Positions 45,859 to 57,814 of a stretch of DNA of 64,000 nucleotides are shown one piece after another. The notes below the pieces were generated by a model. That model was not told where the DNA came from and made no database searches. It saw nothing but the letters and a program-made list of their open reading frames with translations. The stretch comes from Iris pallida (taxonomy: Eukaryota > Streptophyta > Magnoliopsida > Asparagales > Iridaceae): contig JANAVB010004103.1 of NCBI GenBank assembly GCA_029216955.1, forward strand, positions 43,501-107,500, in the 5' to 3' direction. Position 1 is the first letter of the stretch, and the number at the start of each line of letters is the position of its first letter. The position numbers were made by a program, and so were the translations under genes.

Positions 45859-46229
45859 TCTGAGTATCATGATTTTGGACAGACGCATGTGATTATCAGA
45901 TGATATCTTGAAGGTTTTAAGGTATCACCTCTTTTATTTCACTTCTGTTAAAAAACAATTGTTTTCCATCATCAAATAACTTAGGAGTAGGGATAACTTT
46001 AGTTAACTAGTCTAATTTTTTGTAGAAATTCATTAGTTATAACTCTTTCTTAGTATGATGATTTGATGACTTGTGATTAGGCCTTTATCTTAGGGATGAT
46101 AGTATAGCCTGGCTTTAGAGTAGTGACCCTTGTAGCTGGTTCTCCGTTGTTTATATTTACCATTTTTATATGGAATGATAGACTGCCTTACAGCCTTTGA
46201 TGATTGATTTACCCTTACCTTTTTTCAGT

Positions 46230-46940
46230 ATGGCACCCATGACCCGAGCTTGTCGTCTGAGAGCCGCTGCAGCTCCGGATATGACTAGGAGCGTGCTCCC
46301 ACCTCCTATTGCTCAGGAGGTAGTGACCCCTCAGGCTGACCCAAGGGTAGTGGCACCTCCTGCCATCGAGGAGGTGTTAGCATCCTCACCAGAGAGTTTC
46401 TCTCCACCACCTATTATTCAGGAGAGAGCTGCAGTCTCATCTGAGACCGAGAGTCTTTCTCCGCCTCCTGCTCTGCCTCTAGGAGTGGTACCCCATACCA
46501 TACCCTCGACATGTTTGTTTCCTGACGGAGCTCAGATATCCAGACTTCTCCGAGATTTATTGGAGGCACAGAGAGTTCAGGCTGAGATCCTGAGGGAGCA
46601 GGGCCACGGGATCCAATTGCTGCAGGATTTGGTACATTCAGGAGGAGAGCCTAGTTCTAAGAGGACGAGGAGCAGTGTATACCCAGAGCCCCATGAGCAC
46701 CCAGACTATTAGCCTAGACCAGCCTATCCAGTCCAGACTCCTGTCCAGCAGAGGCCAGTTGAGAGAGTGCCTACCTGTACCTTTTGTAGGAAGCCTGGAC
46801 ATTTATGGGACTATTGTAGGAAGAGAAGAGGGGTGTGCCTGTTATGTGGGTCAGCTGCACACATACTGCGAGACTGTCCTGCTATACTTATTCCAGCCAA
46901 GGCTCCACCTTCGGAAGGGAGTTCCAGCCACCAGACCTAG
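46230..46940 (+). pseudogene. Gag-like protein with two zinc knuckles, copy 1 (236 codons, one stop)
   Basis: ATG at 46230 follows a pyrimidine-rich TTTTTTCAG, so a spliced leader is possible. The N-terminus is MAPMTRACRLRAAAAPDM, then a Pro/Glu-rich stretch, a predicted helix (SRLLRDLLEAQRVQAEILRE), a basic patch (SSKRTRSS), and two CCHC knuckles, CTFCRKPGHLWDYC and CLLCGSAAHILRDC, near the C-terminus. TAG at 46710-46712 replaces the CAG of copy 2. The final stop is at 46938-46940. No capsid domain is recognisable by eye; it resembles the tail of a Gypsy Gag. It would bind element RNA. Confidence 0.8.
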
Positions 46941-47814
46941 TTGAAGGTAACTCCTTGACCTATACCTTAGCCAGTCTTTGATAATTGATGCACCCTACCA
47001 TATTGTTGTATGTTTTTTTGATACCTTATGATTACTTTTGATCTAGTATGACTAGAATGGCTAGATGAGACCTCAGACTGATAACACTTAGCATAATCCT
47101 ATATGTTATCTTTCCAATTGCATAATTTAGATAAGTTTTCTATTGACCTTGATTGTTGGGGTTTGACCTAGAAGGGGTACGATCATCTTAATTTCAAGGA
47201 CGAAATTCTTCTAAGGAGGGTAGACTTATAACACCCAGTTTTCTAAAATGAGGGTAATTTTGAAATTTTGTAATTATAATCATTTAATAATGATATTGAA
47301 ACCATGTTATAATTTTTGGTGATTTTTAATTAATTTAAAACTATTTAAAATATTGAAATATGATTTTGATGGTTAACTAGTGTAACCCTAGAATTGCTAA
47401 GCTTAGAGACTAACCATGACCATGGGAGCCTAGTCATGTGATTAGAATGTCATATTACTACTTTTTTTTAGCCTAGGAGTATTTTGGTCATTTTGACAAT
47501 TTCGTGAAATTATAATTTGCATTAATTAAATATGTGCTAATTGTTAGGTTGAGACTTGACCTAGAAACTTAGCCTAATCTAGATTAGCCTTGGGCTTAGT
47601 GTATTGATTAGGGTAGCCTAGTAATGACAAGGTTAATAATATCTAGATATTCTAGGTAAGATATTTTACTCTTAGGATATTTGTGGAAAAGTTAGCCCTA
47701 TGACTAGTTGAACCAATAGAAAAGCTTAGAATTGGGTGGACAACTCCTAGCCACTCATCTAGACATAAAACCTAATCTTAATTCATCTATGGCAGCCATC
47801 AAACACCCCCTTCC

Positions 47815-47820
47815 TATAAA
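47815..47820 (+). promoter_or_regulatory. TATA box of LTR 2
   Basis: TATAAA in TTCCTATAAAGCC, repeated in LTR 3 at 54029-54034. Confidence 0.6.
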
Positions 47821-49833
47821 GCCTCATTAACAAAGCCCTTGCCTCTTTTTACACTTGCTTAGAACCCTAATAGTTCCTCCCCAAATTCCATCCCCTAATA
47901 TCCAAATCAAGCACAAATTGGTCCTAATCAATTGCATCATCACCCTCTACCATAGTGGAAGCTAGTAGGGACTTGCTAGCTTGGATTTGAATTGCTTTGA
48001 TCAATTGAAATTCAAAGGGAAACCCTCAACCTCACCCTTCTCATTGAGATTCATTCTTAATAGGTAAATCCCATGAAACCCTTATAAAATCATGTTTTAT
48101 TTTCATAGATGCATGTATATAGGTATACCCTAGCTGTAGAGTTAGTTTGGTGCTAGGTAGTGTCCATTTCGTGTCCGTATCGGACACGTATCAGTGATTT
48201 AAATAAGGTGTTCGATGAAATATTTGTGAGGAATAAATTGTTTTAATTTCAGAATCTAATTGAATGGAAAATTAGGTTATAATATGTAGATCACAAATCA
48301 ATTCGATTGAGTCGAAGTTAGGGTGCTTTTCGTGTCCAAAACGGACACGGACCACGTGCGCGCTGACACCACACAATGTCCTGCTACCCGTTCAGCTTTG
48401 TGGACACGACACGCCACGTGGCGGCCTGCCACTTGGCATAGACCAAGGGGCAGTGTCTGACAACACCCCCCTTGAGTCTCATATCACCTTGTGTCGTGTC
48501 GGGGAAGAAATCCTATGTGCACTGGTTTTGTACACAGACTGTGCACACGAATTTTGCTCTCTGATACGGGCTTCCCGTATGGACACGGCGACACTTGTGC
48601 TCGTGTCAGGGTCCTAGGCACGAAGCCCTATGTTGGGCGAACTCAGGGACACGAGCACCTGTCATGAATCGACTCGTGTCGTGTGCATGAGGTCACGGCA
48701 TGCGTGTACGATCCTGTGCACGAACTGTGGACTACAGGTTCATGTCCTATGTTTTCTTGTATTGGACACTTCGTGTCCACTCTAGTGGACACGATTGACA
48801 CCCCCTAGACACGTGAACACATGGAGAACACGCATAAATGACCGATTGTTAATTTCATTGGTTAATTTGGGTTATCGAAATGGGGGAAAATTCATGTATC
48901 AGTCGAGTATTCATGTTGGGTTCTTTTTTTAAGAACTGGCAGTTTGGGTTCTGGATTCCAATGTATATTATACTGTTTTGTATCATTAACTAAATGTTTG
49001 TTCACCCATTTATAACAGAGATTAGCCTAGAATGTTAGGGATTCACATGGAAAAGGATTTAGTTTTCATAATTACAATCGGGTTTGGGTTTTCTTTTTAC
49101 TGATACTCTGTAACATATATGCACTATTTTGAGTATCAATATTAAAATGTGCACTATTCTTCCTGGGGATTCGACTGCTATATTTACTAAATTGTTAGTT
49201 CAGATTCAATATTTATTTCCTATATGAAACCTGAGTTGGATTGATAACAGTTGAACTGAGATTTCAGTTATGATTGAATTTGGTTTTGATTTTCAAATGT
49301 TGAATGTGTAAACTGAAATGAAGTGTAACCTGAAATTGAATGTAGGTAACTAAGTTTAAGGGATAATTCAAAATTGAGAAAGAAATGTTGTAGACTGAAA
49401 TGAGTTAGTAGATAACTGTAGACTGAGTTGCAATATTGTTAACTAAGTTAATGTTAACTGAGATGGCTTATGTGTTCCTGAGATTTAAGGGGTTAATGTT
49501 AAACTAAATTTGAGTGAAACCTGAGATTTCAGTGAATTCCCTATATGTAAACCTCAACCTGATATTGCCCATGTTTCTAATGAGGATTAGTTAACTGTTA
49601 AATCTGAAATTACATATGTTTATAGCTGAGAATGGGTGTGATTGGTTAACCTGAACATTGATTGAAGGGTTTGTAAACTAAAATGGGAATTAGTTTAGAA
49701 TATTAAACTGATTTGTGTTAATGTGATAATTAAGTTAGGTTAAATGTTAACCCAATGCCATGTTGCTCTTTAACCCTTACTTGTATTCCATAGTTCACAC
49801 ACACACACATTTTTCTCTCTAAAATCCTTTTCC

Positions 49834-49969
<136 letters not shown>

Positions 49970-50107
49970 GATATAGCTTCCCGACATAATTATATACATA
50001 TTGATTATATGAGTGATACCTATATGTGCAATATAGTATATATGTATTATAATGAGTATTATATAAGTAGGGTTGTATTGGTAATGGTGTATAGGCCTAG
50101 AGATACT

Positions 50108-50265
50108 GTTGACCTAAGTTGACTAGAGTGACCTAGCTAGTTGATTTCAATTGACCTAGTTGACTTACAGTTGACCAAACCCTAGAGTTGATCCAGTTTG
50201 ACTAGATGTTGACTTGGGCTGACCCAGAGTTGACCAAGTTTTACTTTGACCTAGAATGACCTAAA
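50108..50265 (+). promoter_or_regulatory. Cluster of TTGAC (W-box core) motifs
   Basis: Nine TTGAC cores, most as TTGACC or TTGACT, in about 160 bp, plus several bare TGACC. TTGAC(C/T) is the WRKY-binding W-box core. The cluster is kept in LTR 3 (about 56440-56600). It lies upstream of the short leader exon. Confidence 0.4.
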
Positions 50266-50354
50266 AATCATGTAGATTGAATTACAAACTTCATTTACCT
50301 TATGTTAAATACATTGTGACCTGTGTTTCTCTAAATAGGACTCATCTACTCTAC

Positions 50355-51149
50355 ATGGACATCTATACTTACCAGATACTCAGGATATCAGGCGAGTACA
50401 TTCTCTGACCGTTTCATACTTACTAGAACTTATCTTCCTGCTCTAGATTACTTTACTTGTATGCTGTCACGTTGGTAAAATAGATTGGTACTATATGGAT
50501 CTTTTCATGAGATGTTATCTCCCTCAGGAGCATCATGTACTTCATGTCTTGTGCGTTTTACTTACATCATGTATCGTCATGCTTCACTATTCATGTATAC
50601 TCTGGAGTTTCATGTACTCTCATGTTCACAGAGCCCCCATGAATCAATTTCACGTGTGCTCTCATCTATGAGGCAGTGAAATCTTGAATCATAACGTAAC
50701 ATGTCTGGATCCTTGTGTATTGATTGGGGATGGGGGAGTAGAAATAGCATGTGAATAATTCCAAAGTAGTATAATCATGTTCAACCTCTCTTGAATCACC
50801 TCCACCTGTTCACATGTCTATCTTGTACTCTGATTCACTAGTCACTGATAGTTCTCTATTTATAGTAGATATTTCCATTACAGTTATCTCTTTTACTTTA
50901 TGTACATTCCTTCAGTTATTTATATATCGTACTCTATTGCATGTTTATTTTCTTCTGACATGATATAAACTGCGTGAGATGTATTGTGCTCGCTCCTGTC
51001 CTGACTGGACCTGTTGATATATTACAGAGGATGAGGATGAGGATGAGGCGTTCTGCACTACCTATTATGGAGCAGCCCTAGACGATACTTGCGAGCTGGA
51101 CTCTTAGGAGGACCCAGCTCTAGCTGATGTTATCACCCCTACTTCCTAG
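50355..51149 (+). other. Candidate spliced micro-ORF, LTR 2
   Basis: Short exon 50339-50391 (acceptor CTAAATAG) has ATG at 50355. It ends ATATCAG|GCGAGTACA, a GC-type donor. The acceptor ATATATTACAG ends at 51027. Joined, 12 codons (MDIYTYQILRIS) run in phase into EDEDEDEAFCTTYYGAALDD, TCELDS. TAG at 51105-51107 interrupts where LTRs 1 and 3 have CAG; the full frame would end at TAG 51147-51149. The intron is 636 nt. Coding status is unproven. Confidence 0.4.
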
Positions 51150-51490
51150 ACTAGTTTAGTTAGGCTTTATCTTACTTATGTTGTCATTTGGGATTGAGTT
51201 GTATTATGTTTTGTTATTGTGTCGTTTAGACACTTAGACTTATTTCCCTTCCTGTTTGTACTTCCTTTGAGATTTTCATATTTATGACATCGTGTTATTT
51301 CTGCCTTAGATGTGATTGAGACTGTATTCTGTAATGTCACCTCCACTCGGAGTGTATATACTGTACAGGTACCTTATATTGTTAGATGTTGTGACCTAGG
51401 ATAGCGTTCTACCGCCAACACTGTGGCATAGGCTGGACATACCCACTTCTCATGCCCTTACTCTAGGGTGCGGGTCGTGACACATTTTAG

Positions 51491-51508
51491 TGGTGGCCCA
51501 TGCAGGTC
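51491..51508 (+). other. Primer-binding site, tRNA-Ile type
   Basis: TGGTGGCCCATGCAGGTC, 8 nt (CATTTTAG) after LTR 2. Confidence 0.7.
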
Positions 51509-52444
51509 GAGATTCGCATTTGTGCGAAGTCGTGGTAGTACGACGATTAGTTGTATTGCTGCGCACCTGCGATAGAATATAGGAAGTAAGGTATTAGAAT
51601 GAGAGGGTACTCAATCACAGTTAGAATTCCTTGAGATATTCCTGGGATGACCCTTGAGAATCTTATTTGAACTTCAAAATTCAAATCCTTTTCTCTTGTT
51701 TTGATTAACCCTTACTCCTTGATATTGAAATTGATTTTGATGAATCGTTGTTGATTTTGATTTTTCTTATCGAGATGAATTTTATGACCCGAGTTACGGT
51801 ATCTTCTGATAACATATGTTGACGGAAATAACAGGGATGGTAAAACGTCTACTTGGTTATGGAGCCTAGAGTTTATTGCAGCTATATTAGCTGGCGTGGC
51901 AAGAACGTAGGGGCCTAACTTCGAATGTATATATCTTGATCAAGAGATTTGAAATTTCTCGCAGCTATACTAGTCGGCATAGCGAGGATTCCAGACGACA
52001 TGATCATAGAGATGCATACTCCAGTTATGGACTCTACCGTTCATCGCAGCCTTGCTTACTAGCATGGCTAGGATTCTGAGTATCATGATTTTGGACAGAC
52101 GCATATGATTATCAGATTATATCTTGAAGGTTTTAAGGTATCACCTCTTTCATTTCACTTCTGTTAAAAAAATTATTTTCTTTCATTAAATAACTTAGGA
52201 GTAGGGATAACTTTAGTTAACTAGTCTAATTCTTTGTAGAAATTCATTAGTTATAACTCTTTCTTAGTATAATGATTTGATGACTTTTGATTAGGCCCTT
52301 ATCTTAGGAATGATAGTATAGCCTGGCTTTAGAGTAGTGACCCTTGTAGCTGGTTCTCCGTTGTTTATATTTACCAGTTTTCATATGGAATGATAGACTG
52401 CCTTACAGCCTTTGATGATTGATTTACCCTTACCTTTTTTCAGT

Positions 52445-53155
52445 ATGGCACCCATGACCCGAGCCCGTCGTCTGAGAGCCGCTGCAGCTCCGGATATGAC
52501 TAAGAGCGTACTTCCACATCCTATTGCTCAGGAGGTAGTGACCCCTCAGGATGACCCAAGGGTAGTGGCACCTTCCGCCATCGAGGAGGTGTTAGCATCC
52601 TCACCAGAGAGTTTCTCTCTACCACCTGTTATTCAGGAGAGAGCTACAGTCTCATCTGAGACCGAGAGTCTTTCCCCGCCTCCTCCTCTTCCTCCAGGAG
52701 TGGTACCCCATACCATACCCTCGGCATGTTTGTTTTCTGACGGAGCTCAGATATCCAAACTTCTCCGGGATGTGTTGGAGGCACAGAGAGTTCATGCTGA
52801 GATCCTGAGGGAGCAGGGCCACAGGATCCAACTGCTGTGGGATTTGGTACATTCAGGAGGGAAGCCTAGTTCTAAGAAGACGAGGAGCAGTGTATACCCA
52901 GAGCCCCATGAGCACCCAGACTATCAGCCTAGACCAGCCTTTCCAGTCCAGACTCTTGTCCAACAGAGGCCAGTTGAGAGAGTTCCTACCTGTACCTTCT
53001 ATAGGAAGCCTGGAAATTTATGGGACTACTGTAGGAAGAGAAGAGGAGTGTGACTGTTATGTGGGTCAGCTGTACACATGCTGCGAGACTGTCCTGCTAT
53101 ACCTATCCCAGCCAAGGCTCCGTCTTCGGGAGGGAGTTCCAGCCACCAGACCTAG
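52445..53155 (+). pseudogene. Gag-like protein, copy 2 (236 codons, one stop, damaged zinc knuckle)
   Basis: Same start context and length as copy 1 (711 nt). The CAG at the copy 1 stop position is intact here, but TGA at 53051-53053 replaces the first Cys codon of the second knuckle. The first knuckle reads CTFYRKPGNLWDYC, with Tyr for Cys and Asn for His, so it could not bind zinc normally. The final stop is at 53153-53155. The two copies are broken at different places. Confidence 0.8.
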
Positions 53156-54028
53156 TTGGAGGTGAGTCCTTGACCTATACCTTAGCCTGTCTTTGATAAT
53201 TGATGCACCCTACCATATTGTTGTATGTTTTTTTGATACCTTATGATTGCTTTTGATCTAGTATGACTAGAATGGCTAGATGAGACCTCAGAGTGATACT
53301 ACTTACCATAATCGTATATGTTATCTTTCCAATTGTATAATTTAAATAAGTTTTCTATTGACCTTGATTGTTGGGGTTTGACCTAGAAGGGGTACGATGA
53401 TCTTAATTTCGAGGACAAAATTCTTCTTAGGAGGGTAGACTTGTAACACCCAGTTTTCTAAAATGAGGATAATTTTAAAATTTTGTAATTATAATCATTT
53501 AATAATGATATTGAAACCATGTTATAATTTTTGGTGATTTTTAATTAATTTAAAACTATTTAAAATATTGAAATGTGATTTTGATGGTTAACTAGTGTAA
53601 CCCTAGAATTGCTAAGCCTAGAGACTAACCATGACCATGGGAGCCTAGTCATGTGATTAGAATGTCATATTACTAATTTTTTAGCCTAGGGGTATTTTGG
53701 TCATTTTGACAATTTTGTGAAATTGTAATTTGCATTAATTAAATATGTGCTAATTGTTAGGTTGAGACTTGACCTAGAAACTTAGCCTAATCTAGATTAG
53801 CCTTGGGCTTAGTATATTGATTAGGGTAGCCTAGTAATGACAAGGTTAATAATATCTAGATATTCTAGGTAAGATATTTTACTCTTAGGATATTTGTGGA
53901 AAAGTTAGCCCTATGACTAGTTGAACCAATAGGAAAGCTTAGAATTGGGTGGACAACTCCTAGCCACTTATCAAGACCTAAAACCTAACCCTAATTCATC
54001 TATGGCAGCCATCAAACACCCCCCTTCC

Positions 54029-54034
54029 TATAAA
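54029..54034 (+). promoter_or_regulatory. TATA box of LTR 3
   Basis: TATAAA in TTCCTATAAAGCC, as in LTR 2. Confidence 0.6.
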
Positions 54035-56048
54035 GCCTCATTAACAAAGCCCTTGCCTCTTTTTACACTTGCTTAGAACCCTAATAGTTCCTCCCTAAAT
54101 TCCTTCCCCTAATATCCAAATCAAGCGCAAATTGGTCCTAATCAATTGCATCATCACCCTCTACCATAGTGGAAGCTAGTAGGGACTTGCTAGTTAGGAT
54201 TTGAATTGCTTTGATCAATTGAAATTCAAAGGGAAACCCTCACCCTTCTCATTGAGATTCATTCTCAATAGGTAAATCCCATGAAACCCTTATAAAATCA
54301 TGTTTTATTTTTATAGATGCATGCATATAGGTATACCCTAGCTGTAGAGTTAGTTTGGTGCTAGGAAGTGTCCATTTCGTGTCCGTATCGGAGACATATC
54401 AGTGATTTAAATAAGGTGTTCGATGAAATGTTTGTGAGGAATAAATTATTTTAATTTCAGAATCTAATTGAATGGAAAATTAGGTTATTATATGTAGATC
54501 ACAAATCAATTCGACTGAGTCGAAGTTAGGGTGCTTTTTGTGTCCAAAACGGACACGCACCACGCGCGCGCTGACACCACACAGTGTCCTTCTACCCGTT
54601 CAGCTTTGTGGACACGACACGCCACGCCACGTGGCGGCCTGCCACTTGGCATATACAAAGGGGCAGTGTCTGACAACACCCCCTTGAGTCTCATATCGCC
54701 TTGTGTCGTGTCGGGGGAGAAATCCTATGCACACTAGTTTTGTACACAGACTGTGCACACGAATTTTGCTCTCTGATTCGGGCTTCCCGTATGGACACGA
54801 CGACACTTGGGCTCGTGTCAGGGTCCTAGGCACAAAGCCCTATGTTAGGTGAACTCAGGGACACGAGCAGGTGTCATGAATCGACTCGTGTCGTGTGCAC
54901 GAGGTCACGGCACACGTGCACGAGCCTGTGCATGAACTGTGCACTACAGGTTCCTGTCCTGTGTTTTCTTGCATAGGACACTTCGTGTCCACTCTAGTGG
55001 ACACGAATGACACCCCCTAGACACGTGAACACATGGGGAACACACATAAACGACTGATTGTTAATTTCATTGGTTAATTTGGGTTTTCGAAATGGGGGAA
55101 AATTCATGTATCAGTCGAGTATTCATGTTGGGTTCTTTTTTATGAACTGGCAGTTTGGGTTCTGGATTCCAATGTATATTACACTATTTTGTATCATTAA
55201 CTAAATGTTTGTTCACCCATTTATAACAGAGATTAGCCTAGAATGTTAGGGATTCACATGGCAAAGGATTCAGTTTTCATAATTGCAATCGGGTTCGGGT
55301 TTTCTTTTTACTGATACTCTGTAATATATATGCACTGTTTTGAGTATCAATGTTAAAATATGCACTGTTCATCTTGGGGATTCGACTGCTATATTTACTA
55401 AGTTGTTAGTTCAGATTCAATGTTTATTTCTTATATGAAACCTGAGTTGGATTGATAACAGTTGAACTGAGATTTCAGTTATGATTGAATTTGGTTTTGA
55501 TTTTCAAATGTTGAATGTGTAAACTGAAATGCAGTGTAACCAGAAATTGAATGTAGGTAACTGAGTCTAAGGGATAATTCAAAACTGAGAAAGAAATGTT
55601 GTAGATTGAAATGAGTTAGTAGATAACTGTAGACTGAGTTGCAATATTGTTAACTAAGTTAATATTAACTGAGATGGCTTGTGTGTTCCTGAGATTTAAG
55701 GGGTTAATATTAAACTGAATTTGAGTGAAACCTGAGATTTCAGTGAATTCCCTATATGTAAACCTCAACCTGATATTGCCCATGTTTCTAATGAGGATTA
55801 GTTAACTGTTAAATCTGAAATTACATATGTTTATAGCTGAGAATGGGTGTGATTGGTTAACCTTAACATTGATTGAAGGGTTTGTAAACTGAAATGGGAA
55901 TTAGTTTAGAATATTAAACTGATTTGTGTTAATGTGATAATTAAGTTAGGTTAAATGTTAACCCAATGCCATGTTGCTCTTTAACCCTTACTTGTATTCC
56001 ATAGTTCACACACACACACATTTCCCTCTCTAAAATCTTTTTCCTTCT

Positions 56049-56297
<249 letters not shown>

Positions 56298-56670
56298 TAT
56301 ATATATAGCTTCCCTGCGTAATTATATACATATTGATTATATGAGTGATACTTATATGTGCAATATAGTGTATATGTATTATAATAAGTATTGTATAAGT
56401 AGGGTTGTATTGGTAATGGTGTATTGGCCTAGAGGTAGTGTTGACCTAAGTTGACTAGAGTGACCTAGCTAGTTGATTTCAATTGACCTAGTTGACTTAC
56501 AGTTGACCAAACCCTAGAGTTGACCCAGTTTGACTAGATGTTGACTTGGGCTGACCCAGAGTTGACCAAGTTTGAATTTGACCTAGAATGACCTAAAAAT
56601 CATGTAGATTGCATTACAAACTTTATTTACCTTATGTTAAACACATTGTGACCTGTGTTGCTCTAAATAG

Positions 56671-57481
56671 GACTCATCTACTCTGCCTGGACATCTACAC
56701 TTACCAGATACTCAGGATATCAGGCGAGTACATTCTCTGACCGTTTTATACTTGCTAGAACTTATCTTCCTGCTCTAGATTACTTTACTTGTATGTTGTC
56801 ATGTTGGTAACACGGATTGGTACTATATGGATCTTTTCATGAGATGTTATCCCCCTCAGGAGCATCAGGTACTTCATGTCTTGTGCGTTTCACTTACATC
56901 ATGTATCGTCATGCTTCACTATTCATGTATACTCGGGAGTTTCATGTACTCTCATGTTCACAGAGCCCCCATGAATCAATTTCAAGTATGCTCTCATCTA
57001 TGAGGCTGTGAAATCTTGAATCTTAACATAACATGTCTAGATCCTTGTGTATTGATTGGGGATGGGGGAGTAGAAATAGCATGTGAATAATTCCAAAGTA
57101 GTATAATCATGTTCAACCTCTCTTGAATCACCTCCACCTGTTCACATGTCTATCTTGTACTATGATTCTCTAGTCACTGATAGTTCTCTATTTATAGTAG
57201 ATATTTCTATTACAGTTATCTCTTTTACTTCATGTACATTCCTTCAGTTAATTATATATCATACTCTATTGCATGTTTATTTTCTTTTGATATGATATGA
57301 ACTGCGTGAGATGTATTGTGCTCGCTCCTGTCCTGACTGAACATGTTGATATATTACAGAGGATGAGGATGAGGATAAGGCTTTCTGCACTACCTATTAT
57401 GGAGCAGTCCTAGACGACACTTACGAGCTGGACTCTCAGGAGGACCCAGCTCTAGCTGATGTTATCACCCCTACTGCCTAG
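56671..57481 (+). other. Candidate spliced micro-ORF, LTR 3 (start codon lost)
   Basis: Short exon 56671-56723 and last exon 57360-57481 as in LTR 2. The ATG is CTG here (CTGCCTGGAC for CTACATGGAC). The last exon is open: DEDKAFCTTYYGAVLDDTYE, LDSQEDPALAD, ending …TA with TAG at 57479-57481. Confidence 0.35.
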
Positions 57482-57814
57482 ACTAGTTTAGTTAGGCTTT
57501 ATCTTACTTATGTTGTCATTTGGGATTGAGTTGTATTATGTTTTATTATTGTGTCGTTTAGACACTTAGACTTATTTCCCTTCCTGTTTGTACTTCCTTT
57601 GAGATTTTCATATTTATGACATCGTGCTATTTCTGCCTTAGATGTGATTGAGACTGTATTCTGTATTGTCACCTCCACTCGGAGTGTATATACTGTACAG
57701 GTACCTTATATTGTTAGATGTTGTGACCTAGGACAGCGTTCTACCTCCGACACTACGGCGTAGGCTGGACGTACCCACTTCTCGTGCCCTAACTCTAGGG
57801 TACGGGTCGTGACA

